A stretch of DNA of 64,000 bases. Source: Phycicoccus sp. CSK15P-2 (lineage in GTDB: Bacteria > Actinomycetota > Actinomycetes > Actinomycetales > Dermatophilaceae). A program made the translations under genes and the position numbers. The notes beneath the pieces were generated by a model. The model saw only the letters and a list, made by a program, of their open reading frames with translations, did not search any database and was not told the origin of the DNA. Shown piece by piece: positions 8,596 through 17,230 of the stretch. Location of the stretch: positions 62,001 through 126,000 of the forward strand of contig NZ_JAFDVE010000024.1 in NCBI RefSeq assembly GCF_016888005.1. The letters are read 5' to 3'. The first letter of the stretch is position 1; each line of letters begins with the position of its first letter.

Positions 8596-9351
8596 ATGAC
8601 CGGCTCGAGCCCGATGGCCTGGGACCACTACGAGGCAGTGCTTTTCGACCTCGACGGCGTCCTCACCCCCACCGCCCGTGTCCACATGGCCGCGTGGGCC
8701 GAGATGTTCACCTCCTTCCTCGGCTCGCTCGACACCTCCCGCGCCGGGTTCGAGGACGCGGACACCTCGCCCTACACCGAGGACGACTACTACGCACACG
8801 TCGACGGCAAGCCCCGGTACGAGGGCGTCGCCGACTTCCTCGCGTCCCGCGGCATCGAGCTGCCGGAGGGCTCCCCGACGGACCCGCCCGAGGCCGAGAC
8901 CGTCTGCGGGCTGGGCAACCGGAAGAACGCCGCCTTCACCGCGGTCCTCGAGCGGGACGGCGTCGAGCCGTACCCGGGGTCGGTCGCGGTCCTGGACCTC
9001 CTGCGCGAGCTCGGGACCCCGCTCGCCGTCGTGTCGTCCTCCGCGAACGCGCCCGCCGTGCTCGCGGCCGCGGGGCTCGCCGACCGCTTCGTCACCGTGG
9101 TGGACGGCGCGGTCGCCGCCGCCCTGCGGCTGCCCGGCAAGCCCGAGCCGGACACCTTCCTCCACGCCGCGCGGGAGTGCGGGTCCGCCCCGGACCGCGC
9201 CGTGGTCGTCGAGGACGCCGTCTCCGGGGTCCGCGCGGGGGCGGCGGGCGCGTTCGCGCTGGTCCTCGGCGTCGACCGCGGCGCCGGCGTCGACACGCTG
9301 CGAGCCGCCGGGGCCGACGTCGTCGTCGGCGACCTGGGGGAGCTCGCGTGA
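8596..9351 (+). CDS. HAD-superfamily beta-phosphoglucomutase-like enzyme
   Basis: 251-aa HAD phosphatase/mutase. Motif I is FDLDGVLT with the two-Asp signature, motif II lies around VVSSSANAPAV, the motif III Lys is in LPGKPEPDTF, and motif IV is VVEDAVSGVRAG. It resembles beta-phosphoglucomutase and the protein paired with a GH65 enzyme in mycobacteria (Rv3400/Rv3401, from memory). The predicted reaction is beta-glucose-1-phosphate to glucose-6-phosphate after disaccharide phosphorolysis. Its TGA overlaps the GTG start of the GH65 gene (GTGA at 9348-9351), so the two are coupled. A start at the second Met (8614) is possible. Confidence 0.85.
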   Translation: MTGSSPMAWDHYEAVLFDLDGVLTPTARVHMAAWAEMFTSFLGSLDTSRAGFEDADTSPYTEDDYYAHVDGKPRYEGVADFLASRGIELPEGSPTDPPEAETVCGLGNRKNAAFTAVLERDGVEPYPGSVAVLDLLRELGTPLAVVSSSANAPAVLAAAGLADRFVTVVDGAVAAALRLPGKPEPDTFLHAARECGSAPDRAVVVEDAVSGVRAGAAGAFALVLGVDRGAGVDTLRAAGADVVVGDLGELA

Positions 9352-11906
9352 GGACCGGCCGGGTCGGCTCCGACCCCCTCGACCGCACCCGGTTCCCCGC
9401 CGACCCCTGGCGTCTCGTCGAGACCCGGTTCGAGGAGGAGGACCTCGGGGTCACCGAGACCCTCTTCGCCGTCGCCAACGGGTACATCGGGCTGCGCGGC
9501 AACCCCGAGGAGGGGCGCGAGGCCCACGAGCACGGCACGTTCGTCAACGGCTTCCACGAGACCTGGCCGATCCGGCACGCCGAGGCCGCGTACGGTTTCG
9601 CCCGCACGGGGCAGACCATCGTCAACGTCCCGGACGCCAAGCTCATGAAGGTCTACGTCGACGACGAGCCCCTCGTCCTCGGCCAGGCCGACCTCGAGTC
9701 CTACGAGCGCAGCCTGGACTTCCGCGACGGCGTCCTGCGCCGCTCGCTCGTCTGGCGCACCCCGTCGGGCAAGCGGGTCAAGGTGGACTCGACGCGGATG
9801 GTGTCGATGTCCGAGCGGCATCTCGTCACGATGACCCTCGAGGTGACGATGCTCACCGGCGACGCCCCTGTCGTCGTCTCCTCCCAGCTGCTCAACCGCC
9901 AGGACGGCGAGGACGAGTACCACGAGCGCCACCCGGGCAAGGTCGCCGCGGTCGACCCTCGCAAGGCCGGAGGCTTCGAGGGCCGGGTCCTCCTCCCTCG
10001 CCTTCGGCACGCGAGCGAGCACCGTCTCGCCCTCGGCTTCCGCTGTGCGCACTCGGGGATGACGGTCACGGCGATGGCCGACCACACGGTGACCGGCCTC
10101 GACCCCTACCAGGTGGTCGTCCGGGACGAGGACGACCTCGCGAAGGTCGTCTACCGGGTCGACGCCCACGAGGGGCACACGGTGCGGGTCGAGAAGCTCG
10201 TGGCGTACCACACCTCGCGCAGCCTCCCGAACCGCGAGCTCGCGGACCGCTGCCAGCGCACGCTCGACCGTGCGGGGACCCGGGAGGTCGAGGACCTCCA
10301 CCGCGAGCAGCGGGAGTGGTACGACCGCTTCTGGGCCGCGAGCGACGTCGAGATCGCCACGGACGACCCGGCCGCGGACGCGCTGCGCCAGGCGGTGCGC
10401 TTCAACCTGCTGACCCTTGCCCAGGCGAGCGCCCGCGCGGACCGACAGGGGGTCCCGGCCAAGGGCGTCACGGGGTCCGGCTACGAGGGCCACTACTTCT
10501 GGGACAGCGAGATCTACGTCGCGCCGTTCCTCACGTACACCCAGCCGGACGTCGCCCGGAACCTACTCAGGTTCCGCAGCCAGATGCTGCCGGCCGCCCG
10601 CGACCGTGCACGCGAGATGTCCCAGCACGGCGCGCTCTTCCCGTGGCGGACGATCAACGGCGAGGAGGCGTCGGCGTACTACGCGGCGGGGACGGCACAG
10701 GTGCACATCGACGCCGACGTCGCGCACGCCCTCGTCCAGTACCTCGCGGCCACCGACGACGTCGGCTTCCTCGTGCGGGACGGGCTGGCGATGCTCGTCG
10801 AGACCGCGCGCCTCTACGCCGACCTCGGCTTCTGGCGCAGCAACGGCACGCCGAGCTTCCACATCCACGGGGTGACCGGACCGGACGAGTACACGACGGT
10901 GGTCAACAACAACCTCTTCACCAACGTCATGGCCCGCTACACCCTCGAGCAGGCGGCCGCTGCCGTCGAGCGGGTGCGCCGCGAGGAGCCCGAGGAGTGG
11001 CAGCGGTTCGCCGGGCGGTACTCCGTGCGGGACGAGGAGGTCCGCGAGTGGCTGGCCTGTGCGGCCGGGATGCACATCCCGTTCGACGAGGGGCTCGGCA
11101 TCCATCCGCAGGACGACTTCTTCCTCGACCGCGAGGTGTGGGACCTCAGCCGGACGCCCGCCGAGCTCCGTCCCCTGCTGCTGCACTACCACCCGCTGGT
11201 CATCTACCGCTTCCAGGTGCTCAAGCAGGCCGATGTCGTCCTCGCCCTGTTCCTCCAGGGCGACCGGTTCACGACCGAGCAGAAGCGCGCCGACTTCGAG
11301 TACTACGACCCGATCACGACCGGCGACTCGACACTCTCGGCCGTGGTGCAGTCGGTCGTCGCGGCGGAGGTCGGCTACCACGACGCGGCGTACGAGTACT
11401 TCTGCCGCGCGCTGTACGTCGACCTCGCCAACCTGCACGACAACACCGTCGACGGTCTGCACGTGGCCTCCGCCGGTGGGGTGTGGGCGGCGCTCGTCGG
11501 CGGGTTCGGCGGGATGCGCGACCACCAGGGGGCGCTCTCCCTCGACCCGCGGCTGCCCGTCGGCTGGGACCGGCTGACCTACCGGCTCACCTGGCGCGAC
11601 ACCCGGGTGCGCGTGGACACCGGCCCGACGGAGGTCGTGCTCACGGTGGAGGCCGGGGACGGCACCGTGCCGGTCGCAGTCCGCGGGGTCCGGTACGAGG
11701 TCCGGCCGGACGCTCCGGTCTCGGTAGGGCTCGAGGACCAGGGCCCACGCATCGACGGGCTCATCGCCCAGAAGCCGCAGACCGGCGGACGGCGTGCGGA
11801 CGGCTCGACCATCACGGCAGGCGTCCCGGACCCGATCCCGTTCGACGAGATCGAGGCGCCGGATGCCCTGGTCACCGACTCGCAGCGCTCCCCGACCGCC
11901 GGGTGA
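9348..11906 (+). CDS. glycoside hydrolase family 65 protein (maltose/trehalose/kojibiose phosphorylase type)
   Basis: 852-aa GH65 enzyme with the N-terminal beta-sandwich (RFEEEDLGVTETLFAVANGY), the (alpha/alpha)6 barrel containing GYEGHYFWDSEIYV and the catalytic Glu in HGVTGPDEYT, and a C-terminal jelly-roll. Family members act on alpha-glucosyl disaccharides by phosphorolysis or hydrolysis; the neighbouring beta-phosphoglucomutase-like gene favours a phosphorylase making beta-glucose-1-phosphate. Substrate (maltose, trehalose or other) cannot be set from sequence alone. The GTG at 9348 was chosen for its overlap with the upstream stop. The 3' end overlaps the convergent acetyltransferase gene by 35 bp. 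Confidence 0.92.
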   Translation: MRTGRVGSDPLDRTRFPADPWRLVETRFEEEDLGVTETLFAVANGYIGLRGNPEEGREAHEHGTFVNGFHETWPIRHAEAAYGFARTGQTIVNVPDAKLMKVYVDDEPLVLGQADLESYERSLDFRDGVLRRSLVWRTPSGKRVKVDSTRMVSMSERHLVTMTLEVTMLTGDAPVVVSSQLLNRQDGEDEYHERHPGKVAAVDPRKAGGFEGRVLLPRLRHASEHRLALGFRCAHSGMTVTAMADHTVTGLDPYQVVVRDEDDLAKVVYRVDAHEGHTVRVEKLVAYHTSRSLPNRELADRCQRTLDRAGTREVEDLHREQREWYDRFWAASDVEIATDDPAADALRQAVRFNLLTLAQASARADRQGVPAKGVTGSGYEGHYFWDSEIYVAPFLTYTQPDVARNLLRFRSQMLPAARDRAREMSQHGALFPWRTINGEEASAYYAAGTAQVHIDADVAHALVQYLAATDDVGFLVRDGLAMLVETARLYADLGFWRSNGTPSFHIHGVTGPDEYTTVVNNNLFTNVMARYTLEQAAAAVERVRREEPEEWQRFAGRYSVRDEEVREWLACAAGMHIPFDEGLGIHPQDDFFLDREVWDLSRTPAELRPLLLHYHPLVIYRFQVLKQADVVLALFLQGDRFTTEQKRADFEYYDPITTGDSTLSAVVQSVVAAEVGYHDAAYEYFCRALYVDLANLHDNTVDGLHVASAGGVWAALVGGFGGMRDHQGALSLDPRLPVGWDRLTYRLTWRDTRVRVDTGPTEVVLTVEAGDGTVPVAVRGVRYEVRPDAPVSVGLEDQGPRIDGLIAQKPQTGGRRADGSTITAGVPDPIPFDEIEAPDALVTDSQRSPTAG

Positions 11907-12456
11907 GCTCCATGTCGACCGCCGCCACTGCGACACCGTCGAAGACGAGCGCCTCAAGGCGCGTGCCGGTCTGCACGAAGCCGACCTTCTCGTAGACGCG
12001 ACGGGCGCGCGGGTTGAACTCGAACACCTCCAGGGTGAGCCGCTCCAGCCCGGCCACCTCCAGCGCGTAGTCGCAGACGAGGCGCACCGCCTCGGTGCCG
12101 AGCCCGCGGTCCCGGCCGTCCGGGCCGACGAGGCACCGGAGGTTCGCCACCCGCCCGTCGTCGTCGTACTCGTTGAGGACGACCTCACCCTGCACCACGC
12201 CCGTCGCCCGGTCCACGAGCGCGAGGTCGAGCCGGTCGGGCTGCTCCGCGCGCGTGGTGTACCAGCGCACCAGGTGATCGTCGACCGGCTGGGCCTGCTC
12301 GGCCTCGGCACTCGTGTCGACGCTGCCGGTGAGCCGGCGGACCTCCGGGTCGGAGAGGATCTGCGCCATCCGCGGCGCGTCGGCTCCGGTGAAGGGCCGC
12401 AGCTCGACGAGCTCACCGACGAGCGTGGGTTCGGTCGCGAGGTCGTGGGCGGGCAT
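11872..12456 (-). CDS. GNAT-family N-acetyltransferase (RimJ/RimL-like)
   Basis: 194-aa acetyltransferase of the RimJ/RimL/SpeG-like type. The acetyl-CoA loop is seen as GRDRGLGTEAVRLVCDYAL, followed by LTLEVFEFNPRARRVYEKVGF, the usual motif A/B pattern. The substrate is unknown. The ATG at 12456 fits the family N-terminus (VGELVELRPFTGADAPRM). Its last codons overlap the end of the convergent GH65 gene by 35 bp, leaving no room for a terminator between them. meaB ends 22 bp upstream, so read-through from meaB is likely. Confidence 0.85.
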   Translation of the reverse strand: MPAHDLATEPTLVGELVELRPFTGADAPRMAQILSDPEVRRLTGSVDTSAEAEQAQPVDDHLVRWYTTRAEQPDRLDLALVDRATGVVQGEVVLNEYDDDGRVANLRCLVGPDGRDRGLGTEAVRLVCDYALEVAGLERLTLEVFEFNPRARRVYEKVGFVQTGTRLEALVFDGVAVAAVDMELTRRSGSAASR

Positions 12457-12478
12457 CCCGCCATCCAAGCAGAGCGGC

Positions 12479-13402
12479 TCAGCCCAGCTCGGCGACGAGC
12501 GCGTCCGCGGCGGCCCAGGGGTCGGTGCGCCCGTCGACGACGTCCACCGCGAGGGCGTCCAGGCGCTCGTCCCCGGCGACGCCGCCGACCCGGGCCCGCA
12601 GCGTCTCGAGCACGAGCCCCTCCACCTCACGTGCGGCGCGCAGCAGCCGTCGCTCGCGCAGCCCACGCTCGCCGAGGTGCTCGCGGTGCCGGTCGACCGC
12701 CTCGAGGAGCTCGTCGACACCGTGCCCGGAGGTCGCGACGGTCCGCACGACGGGGGTCCGCCAGGCCCCCGCGGCACGCTCTCCCATCGCCACCGCGCCG
12801 CGCAGCTCGCGCACCGTGCGGTCCGTCCCGTCGCGGTCGGCCTTGTTGACGACGAGGACGTCGGCGACCTCGAGGATGCCGGCCTTCGCGGCCTGGATGC
12901 CGTCCCCCATCCCCGGTGCGAGCAGCACGACCGTCGTGTCGGCGGTACCCGCGACCTCGACCTCGCTCTGCCCCACCCCGACGGTCTCGAGGAGGACGAC
13001 GTCGCAGCCCGCGGCGTCGAGCACCCGGACGGCCTGCGGCGCAGCCCAGGACAGCCCGCCGAGATGCCCCCGGGAGGCCATCGAGCGGATGAAGACGTCC
13101 GGGTCGCCGGCGTGCTCCGACATCCGCACCCGGTCGCCGAGCAGCGCGCCACCCGACAAGGGCGACGTCGGGTCGACGGCCAGCACCCCGACCCGCTGCC
13201 CGCGCTCGCGGTAGGAGGTGACGAGCGCGGTGGTCGTCGTCGACTTGCCGACCCCGGGCGCGCCGGTGAGACCGACGACGTGCGCACCACCGGTGTGCGG
13301 CGCGAGCGCCGCCATGACCTCGCGCAGCGCCGGATGGGCGTCCTCGACGAGCGAGACGAGGCGGGCGACGGCGCGCGGGCTGCCCTCCCGCGCCGCGGAC
13401 AC
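12479..13402 (-). CDS. meaB: MeaB/ArgK-type G3E GTPase chaperone of B12-dependent acyl-CoA mutases
   Basis: About 307 aa. The P-loop is GAPGVGKS (residues 47-54), with further motifs AVDPTSPLSGGALLGDR, ETVGVGQSE and NKAD, typical of MeaB. The protein loads and protects adenosylcobalamin in methylmalonyl-CoA or ethylmalonyl-CoA mutase. The start is uncertain: the GTG at 13402 is the only conventional start near the expected position, 41 bp after the thiolase stop. Downstream of the thiolase on the same strand, it probably belongs with that operon. The mutase in this window that could be its client is the ethylmalonyl-CoA mutase at 28530-30608. Confidence 0.9.
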   Translation of the reverse strand: MSAAREGSPRAVARLVSLVEDAHPALREVMAALAPHTGGAHVVGLTGAPGVGKSTTTTALVTSYRERGQRVGVLAVDPTSPLSGGALLGDRVRMSEHAGDPDVFIRSMASRGHLGGLSWAAPQAVRVLDAAGCDVVLLETVGVGQSEVEVAGTADTTVVLLAPGMGDGIQAAKAGILEVADVLVVNKADRDGTDRTVRELRGAVAMGERAAGAWRTPVVRTVATSGHGVDELLEAVDRHREHLGERGLRERRLLRAAREVEGLVLETLRARVGGVAGDERLDALAVDVVDGRTDPWAAADALVAELG

Positions 13403-13443
13403 GAGGGAGGGGACGTCGACGTCGCGACGACCGGCCAGCGGGG

Positions 13444-14643
13444 TCAGCCCTGTGCCGGGACCGTGACGAGCAGCGCGTCGCCCTGGCCGCCGCCACCGCA
13501 GAGCGCGGCGGCCCCGACCCCACCGCCACGACGCTCGAGCTCGAGGGCGAGGTGGAGGGTGATCCGGGCGCCGGACATCCCGATCGGGTGCCCCATGGCG
13601 ATCGCACCGCCGTTGACGTTGACCTTCTCGGGGTCGAGCCCGAGCTCCTGGGTGGAGGCGAGCCCGACGGCGGCGAAGGCCTCGTTGATCTCGACGAGGT
13701 CGAGGTCGGACGGCGAGATGCCCTGCCGTTCACAGGCCTTCGCGATGGCGCGGGCGGGCTGGCTCTGCAGCGTGGAGTCCGGCCCGGCGACGACCCCGTG
13801 GGCGCCGATCTCGGCGAGCCAGGACAGCCCGAGCTCCTCGGCCCTCGACTTCCTCATGACGACCACCGCGCACGCGCCGTCACTGATCTGCGAGGCGGAG
13901 CCGGCAGTGATCGTGCCGTCCTTGCTGAAGGCGGGGCGCAGCCCGGAGAGCGACTCGGCGGTGGTGTCGGCGCGGATGCCCTCGTCGGTCTTGAGCTCGA
14001 CCGGGTCGCCCTTGCGCTGTGGGACGGCCACGGCGACGACCTCGTCGTCGAAGTAGCCGTCCTTCCAGGCGCGCGCGGCGAGCTGGTGGCTGCGGGCCGC
14101 GAAGGCGTCCTGCTGATCGCGGGTGAACGCGACGTCACCGGTGTTGGCCTTCTCGGTGAGCAGGCCCATCGCCTGGTCGGTGAAGGCGTCCCAGAGGCCG
14201 TCGGCGGCCATGTGGTCGTGCATCGTGACGTCGCCGTACTTGAACCCGGCGCGGCTCTTCTCGAGCAGGTGCGGCGCGTTCGTCATCGACTCCTGGCCGC
14301 CCGCCACGACGACGTCGAACTCCCCCGCGCGGATGAGCTGGTCGGCGAGCGCGATGGCGTCGATCCCCGAGAGGCACACCTTGTTGACGGTGAGCGCGGG
14401 CACGCTCATCGGGATGCCGGCCTTGGACGCCGCCTGGCGGGCCGGGATCTGGCCCTCACCCGCGGTGAGGACCTGCCCCATGATCACGTAGTCGACCTGG
14501 TCGGGTGCGACGCCGGACTTCTCGAGGGCGCCGGCGATCGCGAAGCCGCCGAGGTCGGAGCCGCTGAAGCCGGCCAGCGAGCCGCTCATCCGCCCCATCG
14601 GGGTGCGGGCGCCGGCGACGATGACGGTGGGGTCGGTGGACAT
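13444..14643 (-). CDS. acetyl-CoA C-acetyltransferase (thiolase)
   Basis: 399-aa thiolase. The acyl-accepting cysteine is Cys90 in NKVCLSG, the catalytic His is in GHPIGMSG, and the second Cys is in [11 protein letters not shown]. It condenses two acetyl-CoA to acetoacetyl-CoA or runs in reverse in beta-oxidation. It sits divergently from methylmalonyl-CoA epimerase, as the thiolase/epimerase pair does in mycobacteria (fadA4/Rv1322A, from memory). With the 3-hydroxyacyl-CoA dehydrogenase and crotonyl-CoA reductase nearby it could provide the first step of the ethylmalonyl-CoA pathway. The ATG at 14643 gives the normal N-terminus. Confidence 0.94.
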   Translation of the reverse strand: MSTDPTVIVAGARTPMGRMSGSLAGFSGSDLGGFAIAGALEKSGVAPDQVDYVIMGQVLTAGEGQIPARQAASKAGIPMSVPALTVNKVCLSGIDAIALADQLIRAGEFDVVVAGGQESMTNAPHLLEKSRAGFKYGDVTMHDHMAADGLWDAFTDQAMGLLTEKANTGDVAFTRDQQDAFAARSHQLAARAWKDGYFDDEVVAVAVPQRKGDPVELKTDEGIRADTTAESLSGLRPAFSKDGTITAGSASQISDGACAVVVMRKSRAEELGLSWLAEIGAHGVVAGPDSTLQSQPARAIAKACERQGISPSDLDLVEINEAFAAVGLASTQELGLDPEKVNVNGGAIAMGHPIGMSGARITLHLALELERRGGGVGAAALCGGGGQGDALLVTVPAQG

Positions 14644-14779
14644 GCTGGGCCTCTCGTGACGTGGAGGACGGGGTCTGCGCTCGACTGTAGCCACCGGGCC
14701 GCTCGCTGCCATCCCCGTGGCCCGGTGATGCTCGCCACGGGGCGGGGACGACCCGCACGGTCGCTCCTAGGCTGGACGC

Positions 14780-15217
14780 ATGACCACCACGGACCTCTTC
14801 ACGGCCATCGACCACGTGGGCGTCGCCGTGCGCGACCTCGAGGAGGCCGTCGCGTTCTACGAGAGCACCTATGGGATGCGGCTGCTGCACGAGGAGACGA
14901 ACGAGGAGCAGGGCGTGCGCGAGGCGATGATGGGGGTCGGTGACTCCGGCTCGTGCATCCAGCTGCTCGCTCCGCTCACCGAGGAGTCGACGATCGCGAC
15001 GTTCCTCGAGCGCAGCGGGCCGGGCATCCAGCAGCTGGCCTACCGTGTCGAGGACCTCGACGCCGTGTGCGCGACCCTGCGCGAGCGTGGCGTGCGGCTG
15101 CTCTACGACTCCCCGAAGCGCGGTACCAGCGACAGCCGGGTCAACTTCGTGCACCCGAAGGACGCCGGCGGCATCCTCGTCGAGCTCGTCGAGCCCGCCG
15201 CGGACCCCACCCACTGA
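14780..15217 (+). CDS. mce: methylmalonyl-CoA epimerase
   Basis: 145-aa glyoxalase-fold (VOC) enzyme interconverting (2R)- and (2S)-methylmalonyl/ethylmalonyl-CoA. Two beta-alpha-beta-beta-beta modules are visible; the first metal-ligand His is H12 in AIDHVGVAV and the last Glu is in ILVELVEP. Length and sequence (GPGIQQLAYRVEDL, VNFVHPKDAGG) match the epimerase class. It is divergent from the thiolase with 136 bp between the starts. It ends 27 bp from a convergent membrane-protein gene with no strong hairpin seen between them. Confidence 0.93.
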   Translation: MTTTDLFTAIDHVGVAVRDLEEAVAFYESTYGMRLLHEETNEEQGVREAMMGVGDSGSCIQLLAPLTEESTIATFLERSGPGIQQLAYRVEDLDAVCATLRERGVRLLYDSPKRGTSDSRVNFVHPKDAGGILVELVEPAADPTH

Positions 15218-15244
15218 CAGCGACGGCGGGACGGCGCGTGTCGG

Positions 15245-17230
15245 CTACGGGCGGCTGCGGACGACCGGCGCCTCGCTCTCGGCGGTCGGTGCGGGCTCGG
15301 CGAGGAGCAGGGGCACGAGCGCCACTGCGGCGAAGGCCGGTACGACGAGACCGGAGTCGTTGACGGCGAACCCGACGACCGCCATCACCGCCGAACCGCG
15401 CAGGACGACGGAGGCCGGCGTCGACAGCGGCCGTCCCACGCGCCACAGGACGATCCCGAGGACCACCGCGGCGAGGGTCATCGTCAGCAGGGGCGGCGAG
15501 GTGAGGTTGGTGAGGTTCTGCGAGAGCTTGCGTCCGATGACGTCGTCGAGCCCGCCGTCGAGCACGGTCTGGACGAACTCGCCGAGGTGGGTCCGTGACT
15601 CGGGGGGGCGGAGCCAGTCGAGGACCGCGACCGTCCCGGTGACGAGCCCGACCCCCGCGACCGCGAGCAGCGCGCGTACCGGGGTGACCCGGACTCCGGC
15701 CGCGGCGGTGAGGACGACCAGCCCGCCGAGCAGCAGCCCGGGCGGCCCTCCGAAGTCCGCCCCGAACGACGGGTGCCCTTCGACGGCGGCACAGAGCAGG
15801 AGCACGAGGAACGGCAGCCCGAGGGTGTGCCGGAGGCCACCGCTGCGGCGCGTCGCGAGCAGGCCGACCACGGCCATCGTGGCGACCCCGTACACCGCGT
15901 AGCTCGTGTTGCCGATGCCGTAGAAGCGCCCGCCGACCGTGGGGTTCTGGCCGAAGACGGACGCCAGCTGCAGCCCGGACCCGGTGAGGACGTCACCGCC
16001 GAGGACGACGAGCGTGACGAGCGACGCCGCGAGGAGGGCACCGAGCGGCCGGCTGCGCTCCGCGACGACGGCCAGGGCGGTCAGCGCTGCGACGACGACC
16101 GCGAGGACGACGGTGAAGGCGACGGCGGGTGCCCCCGCCGACCACCACGGCACGAGGTTGGCGACGAAGGTCGCCGTCGGGACGAGGGCGACCGCGACGC
16201 CCGCGCCGCGCAGCCAGGACGGCATCCGTCGGCCACGCCACGCGAGGACGGCGACGGCGAGGCACCAGGCGGCGAACGCGGCGGCCAGCCAGCCGGTGAC
16301 CTGCGGGCTCACCGAGCGCAGCGTCCCGGCTCGCACCTCGAAGCCCACCCGGTCGGCGACGAGGTCGGCCGCGGAGGCGTCGCTCGGCACGGCGTCGACG
16401 GGCCGTCCGGTGATCTCGCTGTCGGGCACACCCTGGTCGTCGAGGAGGGTCGCCGTGAGGTCCTGGAGCTGGACGAGACCGGGCTGGCGGGTCGACGGCG
16501 AGGTCAGCTCGCCGCCACCGGCCGCGTCGTCGATGACGAGCAGGGCCCTGGGCCGGATGCTCGACGCGCCGTCACCGACGCCGGCGACCCAGACCGTCCC
16601 GCCGCGGGCGGCGTCGACGGAGCGGCGCACGATCTCGTCGACCCGGGTCAGCGCGACCCCACGCGCTGCCGGGTCGGGGGGCAGGATGCCGCCGTCGACG
16701 AGCACGAGCGGGCACGAGAACGTCTCGGGGACGGACGCCTCGTAGTGCTCCACCCGCCCCTGCGCGTCCGCGGCACCGATCGCCGCGCCCGGGCCCACCG
16801 CCTCGACGCAGCGCCCCGCGGCGCCCATCCGCTCACCGAGCAGCCCCGGCACGGCACCGTACGAGGCGGCGTCCGCGGCGGCGACGTACCCGTCCCACGC
16901 GGTCACCCGGCCGTCCGCCACCGGCCCCGGGGGGAGGCAGGGACCGACCGGCCCGGCCGCGCGCCGACCGGCCGAGAGCGTCAGCCAGCCGTCGACCGCA
17001 CACGCGCGGGAGCGGACGGCCCGCACGGTCATCGACGCGACACCGGCGCCGTCGGCCAGGCGGCGGGTCGCCGGCATCGCGCCGGAGTCGACGTCCGCCC
17101 AGGTCAGGCCTGGGACACCGACGACGACCATGCCGCCGTCCGCGGGCTCGGCCACCGCCGGGGCGATCCCCCCGAGCGCCCCCAGCAGGACGAGGAACCA
17201 CGCCACCGGGACCCCGCTCACGACCCTCAT
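15245..17230 (-). CDS. polytopic membrane protein with alkaline-phosphatase-like ectodomain
   Basis: 661 aa. A cleavable-type signal (WFLVLLGALGGIAPAVA) is followed by an extracytoplasmic half (to about residue 310) with a weak alkaline-phosphatase-superfamily pattern (VVVGVPGLTWADVD, a Cys pair, LVIDDAAGGG), then a C-terminal half with roughly ten membrane helices. The function is unknown; an envelope or polysaccharide-related role is a guess. The ATG at 17230 overlaps the stop of the upstream GH15-like gene (ATGA), so the two proteins are produced together. Confidence 0.75.
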   Translation of the reverse strand: MRVVSGVPVAWFLVLLGALGGIAPAVAEPADGGMVVVGVPGLTWADVDSGAMPATRRLADGAGVASMTVRAVRSRACAVDGWLTLSAGRRAAGPVGPCLPPGPVADGRVTAWDGYVAAADAASYGAVPGLLGERMGAAGRCVEAVGPGAAIGAADAQGRVEHYEASVPETFSCPLVLVDGGILPPDPAARGVALTRVDEIVRRSVDAARGGTVWVAGVGDGASSIRPRALLVIDDAAGGGELTSPSTRQPGLVQLQDLTATLLDDQGVPDSEITGRPVDAVPSDASAADLVADRVGFEVRAGTLRSVSPQVTGWLAAAFAAWCLAVAVLAWRGRRMPSWLRGAGVAVALVPTATFVANLVPWWSAGAPAVAFTVVLAVVVAALTALAVVAERSRPLGALLAASLVTLVVLGGDVLTGSGLQLASVFGQNPTVGGRFYGIGNTSYAVYGVATMAVVGLLATRRSGGLRHTLGLPFLVLLLCAAVEGHPSFGADFGGPPGLLLGGLVVLTAAAGVRVTPVRALLAVAGVGLVTGTVAVLDWLRPPESRTHLGEFVQTVLDGGLDDVIGRKLSQNLTNLTSPPLLTMTLAAVVLGIVLWRVGRPLSTPASVVLRGSAVMAVVGFAVNDSGLVVPAFAAVALVPLLLAEPAPTAESEAPVVRSRP